Positions 26,671-34,740 of a stretch of 53,125 nucleotides of DNA are shown piece after piece (the first letter of the stretch is position 1; the number at the start of each line of letters is the position of its first letter). The notes below the pieces were generated by a model that had not been told where the DNA came from, did not search any database, and saw nothing but the letters and a program-made list of their open reading frames with translations. Origin of the DNA: Bacilli bacterium (lineage in GTDB: Bacteria; Bacillota_I; Bacilli_A; RF39; UBA660); assembly GCA_017459425.1 (NCBI GenBank), contig JAFUCZ010000006.1, forward strand, positions 1 to 53,125, written 5' to 3'. The position numbers and the translations under genes were made by a program.

Positions 26671-26959
26671 TAATAGAAGTAATTTCTATTTTAGTGTAAG
26701 GTTGACGATGACCTTGTGTTCTACGATATTTCTTCTTAGCATTGTATTTAAAAACTTTAATTTTTTTGCTTTTACCATGCTTAATTACTTTACCAGAAAC
26801 ACTTGCATTTAAATAAGGGTGTCCAACTGTACCATTTGCCATAATTACGTTATCAAATTTAACTTCACTACCAGCTTCAGCATCTATTTTTTCAACATAA
26901 ATAACGCTTCCAACTTCTACATAGTATTGTTTTCCACCAGTTTCAATTACTGCTTTCAT
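26660..26959 (-). CDS. rplU: 50S ribosomal protein L21
   Basis: 99 residues with the signature [12 protein letters not shown] at the start and [22 protein letters not shown] near the end. It has a strong AAGGAGGTAAATT ribosome site and heads rplU-prp-rpmA. An L21 leader structure precedes it. Confidence 0.97.
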   Translation of the reverse strand: MKAVIETGGKQYYVEVGSVIYVEKIDAEAGSEVKFDNVIMANGTVGHPYLNASVSGKVIKHGKSKKIKVFKYNAKKKYRRTQGHRQPYTKIEITSINVK

Positions 26960-27056
26960 AATTTACCTCCTTCAAATCTAAGACTCGCCATTAAGGTACT
27001 TACGTTTAAAACCTTTTTTGTGCGGTTGTAGAGTGAGGCTCTACACAATTTAGAAT
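26960..27056 (-). promoter_or_regulatory. Ribosomal protein L21 leader RNA (putative)
   Basis: The roughly 95-base leader upstream of rplU contains the hairpin GTAGAG-CCTCA-CTCTAC (27044-27028), then CCGCACAAAAAAGG, GTACCTTAATGGCGAGTC and the ribosome site. Firmicutes rplU genes carry a conserved L21 leader believed to mediate feedback by the protein. Position and structure fit; I could not run a covariance model. Confidence 0.65.
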
Positions 27057-27060
27057 TTTA

Positions 27061-27789
27061 TCACAAATAATAAGATAAGTCAAACTTTAACTTAAGAAAA
27101 TCGCTTTCTTTTAAATAAGTATGATTATAAAAAAATAAATGATAGTAATCTCTTTTCATTTTTTTAACATTTTTGTTTTTTATAAGTTTTATTTTTTTAT
27201 ATTCAAAATTATACATTGTTCTTTCAAGTAAAAATTTGTTAAAAATAGTTTTTTTATTTTTTATAGTCTTTATATTTTCTTTAAATAAAAATATACTCAT
27301 TAAAATAATACTTAGATTTGATATATATATCCCATAAAAAAATAATATATTTAAAAATATAAATGATATTATTATATTAATATTTAAATTTAGGTTAAAT
27401 GATAAAACATAATCACCAATTAATTTTATTATTTTAGATCCATCTAATGGAATAATTGGAATTAAATTAATAAATAAAATTATCTTATTTATCATCATAT
27501 ATTCAAAACTATTTATATCTAGTAAAACTAATATTAAATAAAAAACAATTTGAAAAATCGGACCCATTATAGCTATCATAAATTCTTCTTTTATAGGTTT
27601 ATTTATTATTTCATTAAAAATGGTTATACCACCAAAAGGTAGTATAATTATTTTTACTATGTTCCATTTATAATAAAGTGCGGCAAAAATGTGTCCCATT
27701 TCATGAACAATAATACAAATACTAAATAAAAAAAAGATTTTAAAATGACCTGTAAGTGCACAAATGAATGCTACTATAAAATAAAACAA
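27061..27789 (-). CDS. spoIVFB: SpoIVFB-like M50 intramembrane metalloprotease
   Basis: A site-2-type protease with zinc motif HEMGH (IIVHEMGHIFAALYY) and second motif NLIPIIPLDGSK, plus LPFGGITI and about six membrane segments. SpoIVFB cuts pro-sigma-K in sporulating Bacillus. The listed start is a TTG, but the conserved N-terminus (compare KIHVHPFLWI of B. subtilis) continues upstream as KVIHIHLFYFI. The true start may thus be an ATT or ATA codon near 27825-27820, inside the end of the SpoIVFA-like gene. It keeps the Bacillus order spoIVFA-spoIVFB-rplU. Confidence 0.85.
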   Translation of the reverse strand: MFYFIVAFICALTGHFKIFFLFSICIIVHEMGHIFAALYYKWNIVKIIILPFGGITIFNEIINKPIKEEFMIAIMGPIFQIVFYLILVLLDINSFEYMMINKIILFINLIPIIPLDGSKIIKLIGDYVLSFNLNLNINIIISFIFLNILFFYGIYISNLSIILMSIFLFKENIKTIKNKKTIFNKFLLERTMYNFEYKKIKLIKNKNVKKMKRDYYHLFFYNHTYLKESDFLKLKFDLSYYL

Positions 27790-27805
27790 ATGAATATGTA
27801 TTACT

Positions 27806-28360
27806 TTAAATATACTTTTTATAATCTAATACATTCCCATCTTTTTTAAAAACTAAGTATAATTTATCATCAATAGTACTTCCTAAATAATTTTTTGATT
27901 CAACATAATCATACATTTTTACACTTACATTTTCTATATTTGAATACCATATATCTACTCCATCTTCGCCCTCTATTATAACTGTTTGCCCATATCCTTC
28001 TTTTTCTCCTATAAATGTAACTACACCATTTTTTAAAATAGGCACCATATAATTTTTTGTTACGTTAAGTACAACCCCATCTTTAAAAATGTTAGATTGA
28101 CTATATTCTAATTTTTCATTAAATACGGTTTGGGTTTTACTTTCAAAAAAATTTTTAAATGGGATTTGGCTACCAAATAATTTAGTATAATATTTGTTAA
28201 TTGTTGCAAATGAAATGTTTTGCTCATATACATATTTATGAAATATGTTTTTAAATTTATTATCTTTTTTACACATAATTAGTATGGATAATGATATTAT
28301 TATTACTAATAATAATTTACTAAAAAATAAAAACAATGGATTTATTTTATGTGTTTTCAT
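27806..28360 (-). CDS. spoIVFA: SpoIVFA-like protein (degenerate M23 peptidase fold)
   Basis: One membrane segment (about 10-30) is followed by a domain that keeps M23/LytM fold phrases (MVPILKNGVVTFIGEKEGYGQTVIIEG, VDIWYSNIENV, YLGSTIDDKLYLVFKKDG) but lacks the zinc-binding histidines, as in SpoIVFA. SpoIVFA holds and regulates SpoIVFB. Position directly before spoIVFB supports the call. Start chosen at 28360 (MKTHK), five bases after AGGTGA. Confidence 0.8.
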   Translation of the reverse strand: MKTHKINPLFLFFSKLLLVIIISLSILIMCKKDNKFKNIFHKYVYEQNISFATINKYYTKLFGSQIPFKNFFESKTQTVFNEKLEYSQSNIFKDGVVLNVTKNYMVPILKNGVVTFIGEKEGYGQTVIIEGEDGVDIWYSNIENVSVKMYDYVESKNYLGSTIDDKLYLVFKKDGNVLDYKKYI

Positions 28361-28409
28361 AGTTATCACCTACAACAGTTTATGTGGTATTAAAAAAAAT
28401 ATGAATAAA

Positions 28410-28904
28410 TCATATTTTCTTTTGAATCTTCAATTTTTTACTGATATAATCAGTAATTAAATATATTATTATCGCATATATTACATTTAATATGATTGAT
28501 GAATATATACTTTTTAATAAATAATTAAAATCATATTTAAAATAATTTATAACCACTAAAACAAAATAAACAAATACTCTATATAATAAAATTACTATAA
28601 TTGATAATATACTAATACTTATTGTATTAATTGATAATCTATTACAAATATATTTTATAACTACGCCTATAACTAAAAATATAATTGCATAAAAGAATAA
28701 AGTACTTGTAAAAATTAAATCATAGCATAATCCTGTAATAAAACAAGTTACTAAGTATTTATTATTAAATTTGTTAAAATATGGATATATTATTATTAGT
28801 GAAATAGGCACAAAACAAACATTAAATAAAGTAGTATTAACTGGGATTATATTTGAAACTATATTCTCTAAAATAAATGAAATTATTATAATACTTGGAA
28901 TCAC
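28410..28904 (-). CDS. mreD: Rod shape-determining protein MreD
   Basis: 164 residues, five or six membrane segments and almost no soluble part, typical of MreD, a membrane partner in the elongasome that builds the side wall. It overlaps the end of mreC by four bases (ATGA). Sequence conservation in this family is low, so the call leans on position after mreC. Confidence 0.88.
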   Translation of the reverse strand: MIPSIIIISFILENIVSNIIPVNTTLFNVCFVPISLIIIYPYFNKFNNKYLVTCFITGLCYDLIFTSTLFFYAIIFLVIGVVIKYICNRLSINTISISILSIIVILLYRVFVYFVLVVINYFKYDFNYLLKSIYSSIILNVIYAIIIYLITDYISKKLKIQKKI

Positions 28905-29752
28905 TTCTGATAATCCTTTCTTTTTAAAACAGTGACATAACTAATATTATTAAAATCAACTGCCGATTCAATTTCAATAGTACGAGCCAAATCAAAATGG
29001 TCTTTTGATATTGTTTTAACCTTTCCAACTAATATTCCACTTGGAAATATATTACCCATACCAGTAGTTGTTACAAAAGAACCGCTAGGGATTTCTGAAT
29101 TATCAGATATTCCTTCTATTGTAAATGTATTTGTATCTTTGTTATATCCAGTCAATAATCCATATATATATTTATCATTTACTTCTATTCTAATAGAAGT
29201 TTTATTATTAGCATCTTCACTAGTTAATAGTTTTACAGTACTTGTAAAATTAGAAGCTTTAACAATCTTACCTATCAATCCTTCACTTGTAATTACAGCC
29301 ATATCTTCTTTAATACCTGAGTTAGTTCCTTTATCTATTGTAATAGTATTATACCAATAACCTAAATTTCTGTTTATAACTGTTGCATTTAAATAAGAAT
29401 CTTCAGATAAAGCGCTTGTTAAATCCAGCAAATTTTTCATTTCCTCTAATTCTCTTTCAAGTTCTTTTTTTTCTGCATTAATTAAATCAGTTTCTTTTAC
29501 TTTTTTTTCTAATTCTTTATATTTTTTGTATAAATCCTTTTTTTCTTTTGTTTCATTTATTTTATCTTTTATAAAATCTATTGGTGTGTTAACTATTTTA
29601 ATAACTACTAATGATGTGTCTTTTATTATTTGTTCTACCGGATTTAGTTTTCTATCTGTTTTTATAAGGGTTGCTGAAAATCCTAAAAAAAGTGTCGCAC
29701 TTATTAGGATAATTATTAAAATATATTTTTTTTCTAGTTTTTTCTTTTTCAT
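28901..29752 (-). CDS. mreC: Rod shape-determining protein MreC
   Basis: Membrane anchor (about 10-30), coiled coil (about 65-115, KKYKELEKKVKETDL and ELERELEEMKNLL), then the two-barrel MreC domain with NATVINRNLGYWYNTITIDKG, GLIGKIV, TTGMGNIFPSGILVGKV. MreC links the cytoskeleton to cell-wall enzymes outside. Start at 29752 because GGTGG precedes that ATG at good spacing. mreB, usually next to mreC, is not here: radC is the direct upstream gene. Confidence 0.94.
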   Translation of the reverse strand: MKKKKLEKKYILIIILISATLFLGFSATLIKTDRKLNPVEQIIKDTSLVVIKIVNTPIDFIKDKINETKEKKDLYKKYKELEKKVKETDLINAEKKELERELEEMKNLLDLTSALSEDSYLNATVINRNLGYWYNTITIDKGTNSGIKEDMAVITSEGLIGKIVKASNFTSTVKLLTSEDANNKTSIRIEVNDKYIYGLLTGYNKDTNTFTIEGISDNSEIPSGSFVTTTGMGNIFPSGILVGKVKTISKDHFDLARTIEIESAVDFNNISYVTVLKRKDYQK

Positions 29753-29782
29753 AAAACCACCCATTTGATTATAGTATAAATT

Positions 29783-30481
29783 TTAGTTTTTTAAAAGTGA
29801 AATTTCATCATTTTCATAAAAACTATAATATTTTTCGTTTCCGATAATAATATGATCATCTACTGGTATTCCGAGCATATGTCCAACCTCTTTTAAACGC
29901 ATAGTTAATTCTTTATCTAAAATTGATGGTGTTACATCTCCACTTGGATGATTATGAACGCATATTATACTTGAAGCACTAAGGGTAATTGCATTTTTAA
30001 ATACTTCTCTAGGATGTACTAAGCTTTGATTTAATGTACCTATAAAAAGATTTAAATCTTTTATCAAATGTTTTTTGTTATCTAAATATAAACAATTAAA
30101 ATATTCTTGTTTCTTATCTTTTAATTCTTCTTTATAAAATTCATAAACGATTTCTGGGTTATTAAATTTAATTTTTTCTAAATTGAGCTTTTTTTCATTC
30201 ATTCTCTTAGAGATTTCTACAAGAGCTGATAATTCACATGCTTTTACACTACCTATACCTTGAATTTTTAAAAATTGATGATAATTCATATCTTTCAAAT
30301 TTGAAATACCTTTTGATAAAGATAATATATTAAGTGATAAATCTTTAACAGAAATACCTTTTGTACCAGTTTTTAATATAATTGATAATAATTCATCATC
30401 ACTTAAATATTTAGCGCCTAATTTGATTAATCTTTCCCTTGGTCGTAATTCTTTAGGAATTTGTTTTATCATTGTTTTCAC
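29783..30481 (-). CDS. radC: RadC/JAB domain protein
   Basis: Has the UPF0758 layout: helix-hairpin-helix (FLKIQGIGSVKACELSALVE) and C-terminal JAB1/MPN metalloprotease-like domain with HNHPSGDVTPS and the preceding LVHPREVFK. Once linked to DNA repair, its function is now considered unproven. Start at the GTG at 30481, nine bases after GGAGG; a downstream ATG is possible. It overlaps the end of the spoIIB-like gene. Confidence 0.93.
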   Translation of the reverse strand: MKTMIKQIPKELRPRERLIKLGAKYLSDDELLSIILKTGTKGISVKDLSLNILSLSKGISNLKDMNYHQFLKIQGIGSVKACELSALVEISKRMNEKKLNLEKIKFNNPEIVYEFYKEELKDKKQEYFNCLYLDNKKHLIKDLNLFIGTLNQSLVHPREVFKNAITLSASSIICVHNHPSGDVTPSILDKELTMRLKEVGHMLGIPVDDHIIIGNEKYYSFYENDEISLLKN

Positions 30482-30932
30482 TTCTACTTTCCTCCTCATA
30501 TTTAGAAAGTACTTGGCCACATATTGCTTTTATTGTTTTTTCATCATCTGTTTTACTTAATAATTCATCGTATTGACTTAATATAGTTATAAAAGATTCA
30601 CTTGTAACATCAAATTCTTCCTCATTTATAATATATCCTTTTTCTTTGAAAAACCCTTTTAGTTTTTCTAAATTATCTTTTGATTGTGTGATAGCAACAT
30701 ATACATGAAACTTGTTATTATCTTCTTTATATATATAATAATTAAAATCTACTGTGTTTTTTTCCATTGCCTCTTTGTTATCATATACACCAAGTTTTAA
30801 AAAATATGTGGGAGTTTTTTCACTAAATGTTGACGTTGTAATAGGAATATTACTATATTGTTTAATTAAAAATGTGCCCATAAATATTCCTAAAATTGTA
30901 CATAAAGTAAGAGGAAAAAAATATTTTTTCAT
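30453..30932 (-). CDS. SPOR-domain-like membrane protein, possible SpoIIB counterpart
   Basis: One N-terminal membrane segment (about 5-24) and an extracytoplasmic SPOR-like region: YFLKLGVYDNKEAMEK, FHVYVAITQSKDNLEKLKGFFKEKGY, then helices. In Bacillus, spoIIB (a SPOR protein of the engulfment septum) lies upstream of maf-radC-mreBCD. Position directly before radC and the fold suggest a reduced SpoIIB-like protein; sequence identity is too low to be sure. Confidence 0.6.
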   Translation of the reverse strand: MKKYFFPLTLCTILGIFMGTFLIKQYSNIPITTSTFSEKTPTYFLKLGVYDNKEAMEKNTVDFNYYIYKEDNNKFHVYVAITQSKDNLEKLKGFFKEKGYIINEEEFDVTSESFITILSQYDELLSKTDDEKTIKAICGQVLSKYEEESRSENNDKTNS

Positions 30933-30971
30933 ATAATCACCACATTTATTATTACATGATGTTTTATATTT

Positions 30972-30999
30972 TTTTGTCGAAAAAAAGGCATTAAGCCTT
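30972..30999 (-). terminator. Terminator of the flavoprotein pair
   Basis: AAGGC (30985-30989) and GCCTT (30995-30999) with the T7 run on the minus strand, overlapping the stop codon. Confidence 0.7.
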
Positions 31000-32547
31000 A
31001 TAAATAATTTTTTCTGCTATTTTTATTCCGTCAACACCTGCACTCATTATTCCACCGGCATATCCTGCACCTTCTCCGCATGGATATATTCCTTCTACAT
31101 TAGATTGTAATGAATCATCTCTATTTATTCTAACTGGAGATGAAGTTCTACTTTCAATTGCAGATAAAACTACATCATCATCATCAAAATGATTTATTTT
31201 TTTACCAAAATTATCAAATGCTTCTTTTATTGAATTTGATATTTCTAAATCAAATAACTCATTTAAATTTGAGAATTGATAATTTCCTTTAAATTTAGGT
31301 TTAATATTTCCAAATTCTTTGCTTGTTGTATTTTTTTTAAAATCTTTTAATAATTGTATTGGTATATTTCCTTTTCCTAATTTATAAGCTTTTTCTTCTA
31401 GTATTTGTTGATATTTGACTCCATCTAAAGGGTGAAATCCAAAATCATCTGGTGTTATCGTTACAACTATAGCACTATTAGAATAACCAGAATCCCTTTT
31501 ACTATAGCTCATACCGTTAATTGCAAGTTTGTTTTTTTCACTTGATGCATTTACTACATATCCACCTGGACACATACAAAATGAATATACTCCTCTATTT
31601 GTACTTGCTTTATATGTTAATTTATATGTTGCAGGAGGTAAAACATCAGCGTATTTACCATATTGTGATTTATCAATAACACTTTGATTATGTATTGTTC
31701 TTACACCAACCGCAAAAGGTTTTGCTTCCATATCCAATTTTTTTTGATATAACATATTAAATGTATCTCTAGCGCTATGACCAATAGCTAAAACAAGTTC
31801 ATTTACTTCTATCCATTCTTGATTATTTATTTGTATTTGTTGTACTTTATTGTTTTTTATTTCTATATCAGTTAGTTGAGTATTGAATAAAAATGTCGCT
31901 CCCATTTTAATCATTTCTTCACGCATATTTTTAATAACATCAATTAATATATCAGTTCCAATATGTGGAGCATAACTATATGTTATTTCATTTTGTGCCC
32001 CAAATTTAACAAATGTATCTAGTATAAAATTAATTCTATTAAATTTATCTTTTATTCTTGTATTTAATTTGCCATCTGAAAATGTTCCAGCACCACCTTC
32101 GCCAAATTGAATATTTGAATTAGTATTTAAATTGCCTGTTTTAAAGAATTCTTCTACTGAATTTACTCTATCTTCTACTTTTTCTCCTCTTTCAATTATT
32201 ATAGGTTTAAAACCTGCTAGACAAAGAATGTATGCACAAAATAATCCGGATGGCCCTGCTCCAACTATAATTATTTTTTTATTGGTATTTTTAGTAGATG
32301 GTACATTATAATTTTTACTGACTGATTTAGTTAATGTGTTATTACTTTTTAAAATCAAATCTTCATTTATAACATCCACTTCTACTTCATATACATAAAA
32401 TATTTGTGATTTATTTCTTGCATCCAGTGATTGTTTAGTGATTTTGATTTTTTTTATATCTGATTCTTTTACATTTAGTTTTTTTATTATTTTCTCTTTT
32501 AAATTATTTTTTGTTACTTCTACTTTTACATCTTTAATTTGAATCAT
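30991..32547 (-). CDS. NAD(P)/FAD-dependent oxidoreductase (COG2509 type)
   Basis: 518 residues. An N-terminal small domain (1-85) precedes the FAD-binding motif IIVGAGPSGLFCAYIL and IIERGEKVEDR. Later phrases FGEGGAGTFSDGKLNTRI, LAIGHSARDTF, MCPGGYVVNAS, and the C-terminal GIYPCGEGAGYAGGIMSAGVDGIKIAE are typical of uncharacterised FAD-dependent dehydrogenases of COG2509. Substrate unknown. It overlaps the end of the preceding flavoprotein gene by 14 bases and has its own GGGAGGAAT ribosome site. Confidence 0.9.
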   Translation of the reverse strand: MIQIKDVKVEVTKNNLKEKIIKKLNVKESDIKKIKITKQSLDARNKSQIFYVYEVEVDVINEDLILKSNNTLTKSVSKNYNVPSTKNTNKKIIIVGAGPSGLFCAYILCLAGFKPIIIERGEKVEDRVNSVEEFFKTGNLNTNSNIQFGEGGAGTFSDGKLNTRIKDKFNRINFILDTFVKFGAQNEITYSYAPHIGTDILIDVIKNMREEMIKMGATFLFNTQLTDIEIKNNKVQQIQINNQEWIEVNELVLAIGHSARDTFNMLYQKKLDMEAKPFAVGVRTIHNQSVIDKSQYGKYADVLPPATYKLTYKASTNRGVYSFCMCPGGYVVNASSEKNKLAINGMSYSKRDSGYSNSAIVVTITPDDFGFHPLDGVKYQQILEEKAYKLGKGNIPIQLLKDFKKNTTSKEFGNIKPKFKGNYQFSNLNELFDLEISNSIKEAFDNFGKKINHFDDDDVVLSAIESRTSSPVRINRDDSLQSNVEGIYPCGEGAGYAGGIMSAGVDGIKIAEKIIYKA

Positions 32548-33715
32548 TTAGATTCCTCCCACAAATGTAACCAGTAATAAAAGAAAAAGCCAAATTATAA
32601 CCACCACAATCACCATTTACATCAATTATTTCACCAGTAAAGTACAAATTTTTGTTATATTTAGATTGCATAGTTTCATTAATTTCATTTAAAGGTATTC
32701 CACCACTACATGTTTGAGCTCTATCGAAATCGAGTGTTCCTATAATATTTGCACTAAAGTTTTTTATTGTTTCGCATAATTTGTGTTTTTCTGTTTCTTT
32801 TAATTCGTTCCATTTTGTATTGGTTTTAATTCCTGATTTTTTTAGTAATACAAACATTAATTTATAATTAAAAATTGATTCTAATATATCTTCTACAGTA
32901 CCGCCTATTTCTTTATCTCTATCAGTTAAAAAGTTATACAGGTTATTTATATTAGGTAAAAAATCAATTTCTAAACTAGATTTGTTTTTTAATTTACCAC
33001 TTAAATTAAATATACATATTCCACTTACACCATAATTTGTTAATTGAATTTCACCTGTTTCTTCTTTTATTATTTTGTTATCATTAATTAATTTAACATG
33101 CGCTAATGTTCTAATTCCATCCCAATCTTTTAAATAATTTCCTTCTAATTTTAATGGTACTAAAGAAGGTTTAATTTCATTTATAGTATGATTAAAAGAA
33201 GTAGCTAAATTATATCCACTACCATCACTCCCTGTTTTTGGATATGATTTAGACCCTGTAGCAATAATTAATTTATCGCACTTTATAATTTTTTCTTTTG
33301 ATTTTATTATAAATTCATTAGTATATTTAATATCGTCAACTTTAAAATCAGTAATTATTTTTACTTTTGATTTTTTTAATTGTTTTATTAATATTTCTCT
33401 TACACTATTAGAACTTTCGGAATATGGATAATAATATCCATTTTTTATTTTTGGATATAATCCAAGTTTATATAAAAAATTTAGTGTTTCATCTTTATAT
33501 TTTAATATTTGGTTTAATTTTGTTTTATCATCTGTACAATATTTTGTTTCATCAATTGATTCATTCCAATAGTTACATTTCCCATTACCTGTTAAAAGTA
33601 GTTTTTTTAATAATTTATCATTTCCTTCTAATATAGTCACATCATTGTTGTTTGAAGCTTTTATTGCAGCTATTACTCCTGATGCTCCTCCACCTATTAC
33701 TACAACTTTACTCAT
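32534..33715 (-). CDS. HI0933/BaiN-type flavoprotein
   Basis: FAD-binding VVIGGGASGVIAAIKA at the N-terminus, NGKCNYWN (the family's NGRCNxTN motif), ATGSKSYPKTGSDGSGY, RAQTCSGGIPLNEI and the C-terminal YFTGEIIDVNGDCGGYNLAFSFITG. About 393 residues, as expected. The family includes YhiN/YtfP proteins and the BaiN bile-acid reductase, so a substrate cannot be given from sequence. Start at 33715 (MSKVVVIGG), following GGGTGAT. Confidence 0.92.
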   Translation of the reverse strand: MSKVVVIGGGASGVIAAIKASNNNDVTILEGNDKLLKKLLLTGNGKCNYWNESIDETKYCTDDKTKLNQILKYKDETLNFLYKLGLYPKIKNGYYYPYSESSNSVREILIKQLKKSKVKIITDFKVDDIKYTNEFIIKSKEKIIKCDKLIIATGSKSYPKTGSDGSGYNLATSFNHTINEIKPSLVPLKLEGNYLKDWDGIRTLAHVKLINDNKIIKEETGEIQLTNYGVSGICIFNLSGKLKNKSSLEIDFLPNINNLYNFLTDRDKEIGGTVEDILESIFNYKLMFVLLKKSGIKTNTKWNELKETEKHKLCETIKNFSANIIGTLDFDRAQTCSGGIPLNEINETMQSKYNKNLYFTGEIIDVNGDCGGYNLAFSFITGYICGRNLNDSN

Positions 33716-33744
33716 ATTATCACCCACATTCAAATTATAAATCA

Positions 33745-33778
33745 TATATAAAATAAAAGCAATTAAATAGTTAATTGC
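33745..33778 (-). terminator. Terminator of the NERD-domain gene
   Basis: GCAATTAA (33759-33766), ATAG, TTAATTGC (33771-33778); the minus strand continues TTTTATTTT. Confidence 0.65.
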
Positions 33779-33793
33779 TCTTTACACTATTGA

Positions 33794-34519
33794 TTATTTT
33801 AATTTTTTAGAATACTTACAATTTGGATAATTAGAACATCCTAAAAATTTACCATATACTCCATTCTTTATTATTAAATCCCCATTACATAGTGGACATT
33901 TATTTGAATTTTTTAAAATTTTTTTTACATTATTTACATGTTTTTTTCGTTCACGTATACTAACAATATTATTTGAAAGTATTTGATTATAAATAACATC
34001 TGGGTCATTTATAATTTCCTTATTATATGATTTTATTTTATTTAATAATTTATTAATATCAACTGTGCAATTAGATCTAACATTTACTATTGCATTACTT
34101 GTTATACATATAATAGATGTAAATTTACTATCTTCTAAATTTAATACTTCACATAATGCCATAATATGACTATAATTTTGATGTACAGGATTATTAATAT
34201 TACTTTTTTTACCAAATTGTTTTTTAATCCATGTTTTATCATTATCATTTCCTGTTATATGACCACTTAAATGTTTTGTTTCAATGACAAATATTCCAAA
34301 TTTAGAAACTACTATGTGATCTATCTGATGAGTTGATTGATCATTTGTTTTGATCATTATATTATTTAATATTTTATACTCGGGTGGTAATTTTTTTAAT
34401 TCTTTTTTTACATATAATTCTCCAAAAAAACCAAAAATTTTATACATATTTTTTTCTAAAAAATATATAAAAACAATTGTTATACTAATGTTTATATAAA
34501 ATACCAAAGTCCAATTCAT
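33794..34519 (-). CDS. NERD nuclease-related domain protein with C4 zinc finger
   Basis: An N-terminal membrane segment (about 5-24) is followed by a NERD domain with the nuclease-like core QIDHIVVSKFGIFVIETKHLSG (Asp and ExK present) and a C-terminal topoisomerase-type zinc finger CPLC...CSNYPNCKYS. NERD proteins probably act on DNA, but most are uncharacterised. Start at 34519 (MNWTL), seven bases after AAGGAG. It is the last chromosomal gene before the integrated element. Confidence 0.88.
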   Translation of the reverse strand: MNWTLVFYINISITIVFIYFLEKNMYKIFGFFGELYVKKELKKLPPEYKILNNIMIKTNDQSTHQIDHIVVSKFGIFVIETKHLSGHITGNDNDKTWIKKQFGKKSNINNPVHQNYSHIMALCEVLNLEDSKFTSIICITSNAIVNVRSNCTVDINKLLNKIKSYNKEIINDPDVIYNQILSNNIVSIRERKKHVNNVKKILKNSNKCPLCNGDLIIKNGVYGKFLGCSNYPNCKYSKKLK

Positions 34520-34590
34520 ATCAAAGCTCCTTACTATAAACATTATATCATTAAGAGTAAAAAATTAAAAATAGTATTTTAAAATGCTCT

Positions 34591-34600
34591 CTTCAGGGGG
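34591..34600. repeat. attL candidate core CTTCAGGGGG
   Basis: Ten-base G-rich direct repeat in an AT-rich sequence, identical to 43227-43236. It lies between the NERD gene and the element cargo. Confidence 0.5.
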
Positions 34601-34608
34601 AAATCTAA

Positions 34609-34626
34609 ATACCAGTTCGTAACAAT
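34609..34626. repeat. 18-base inverted repeat, left copy
   Basis: ATACCAGTTCGTAACAAT is the perfect reverse complement of 41931-41948, just upstream of the integrase gene. It may be an integrase or excisionase binding site, or a second recombination site. Confidence 0.7.
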
Positions 34627-34716
34627 TTAATAATTAGTTAAAGTCTTATAAAATAAGGCTTTTTCAGTTTCTTAAATTTACTAAAGTTTATTAAAATAAC
34701 TTAATTTTTGACATTT

Positions 34717-34740
34717 AGTATCTGGTTTTGGTATCTAGAA
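34717..34740. repeat. GTATCTGG/GGTATCTAGAA direct repeats, left end
   Basis: AGTATCTGGTTTTGGTATCTAGAA resembles 43146-43168 in the same orientation. Such short repeats at both ends of integrase elements are commonly arm-type binding sites. Confidence 0.6.

Noticed and set aside
33794-34519. NERD-domain protein as part of the integrative element
   Set aside because: It lies left of the candidate attL core, shares its terminator style with chromosomal genes, and has its own promoter-like TATAAT between it and the core.
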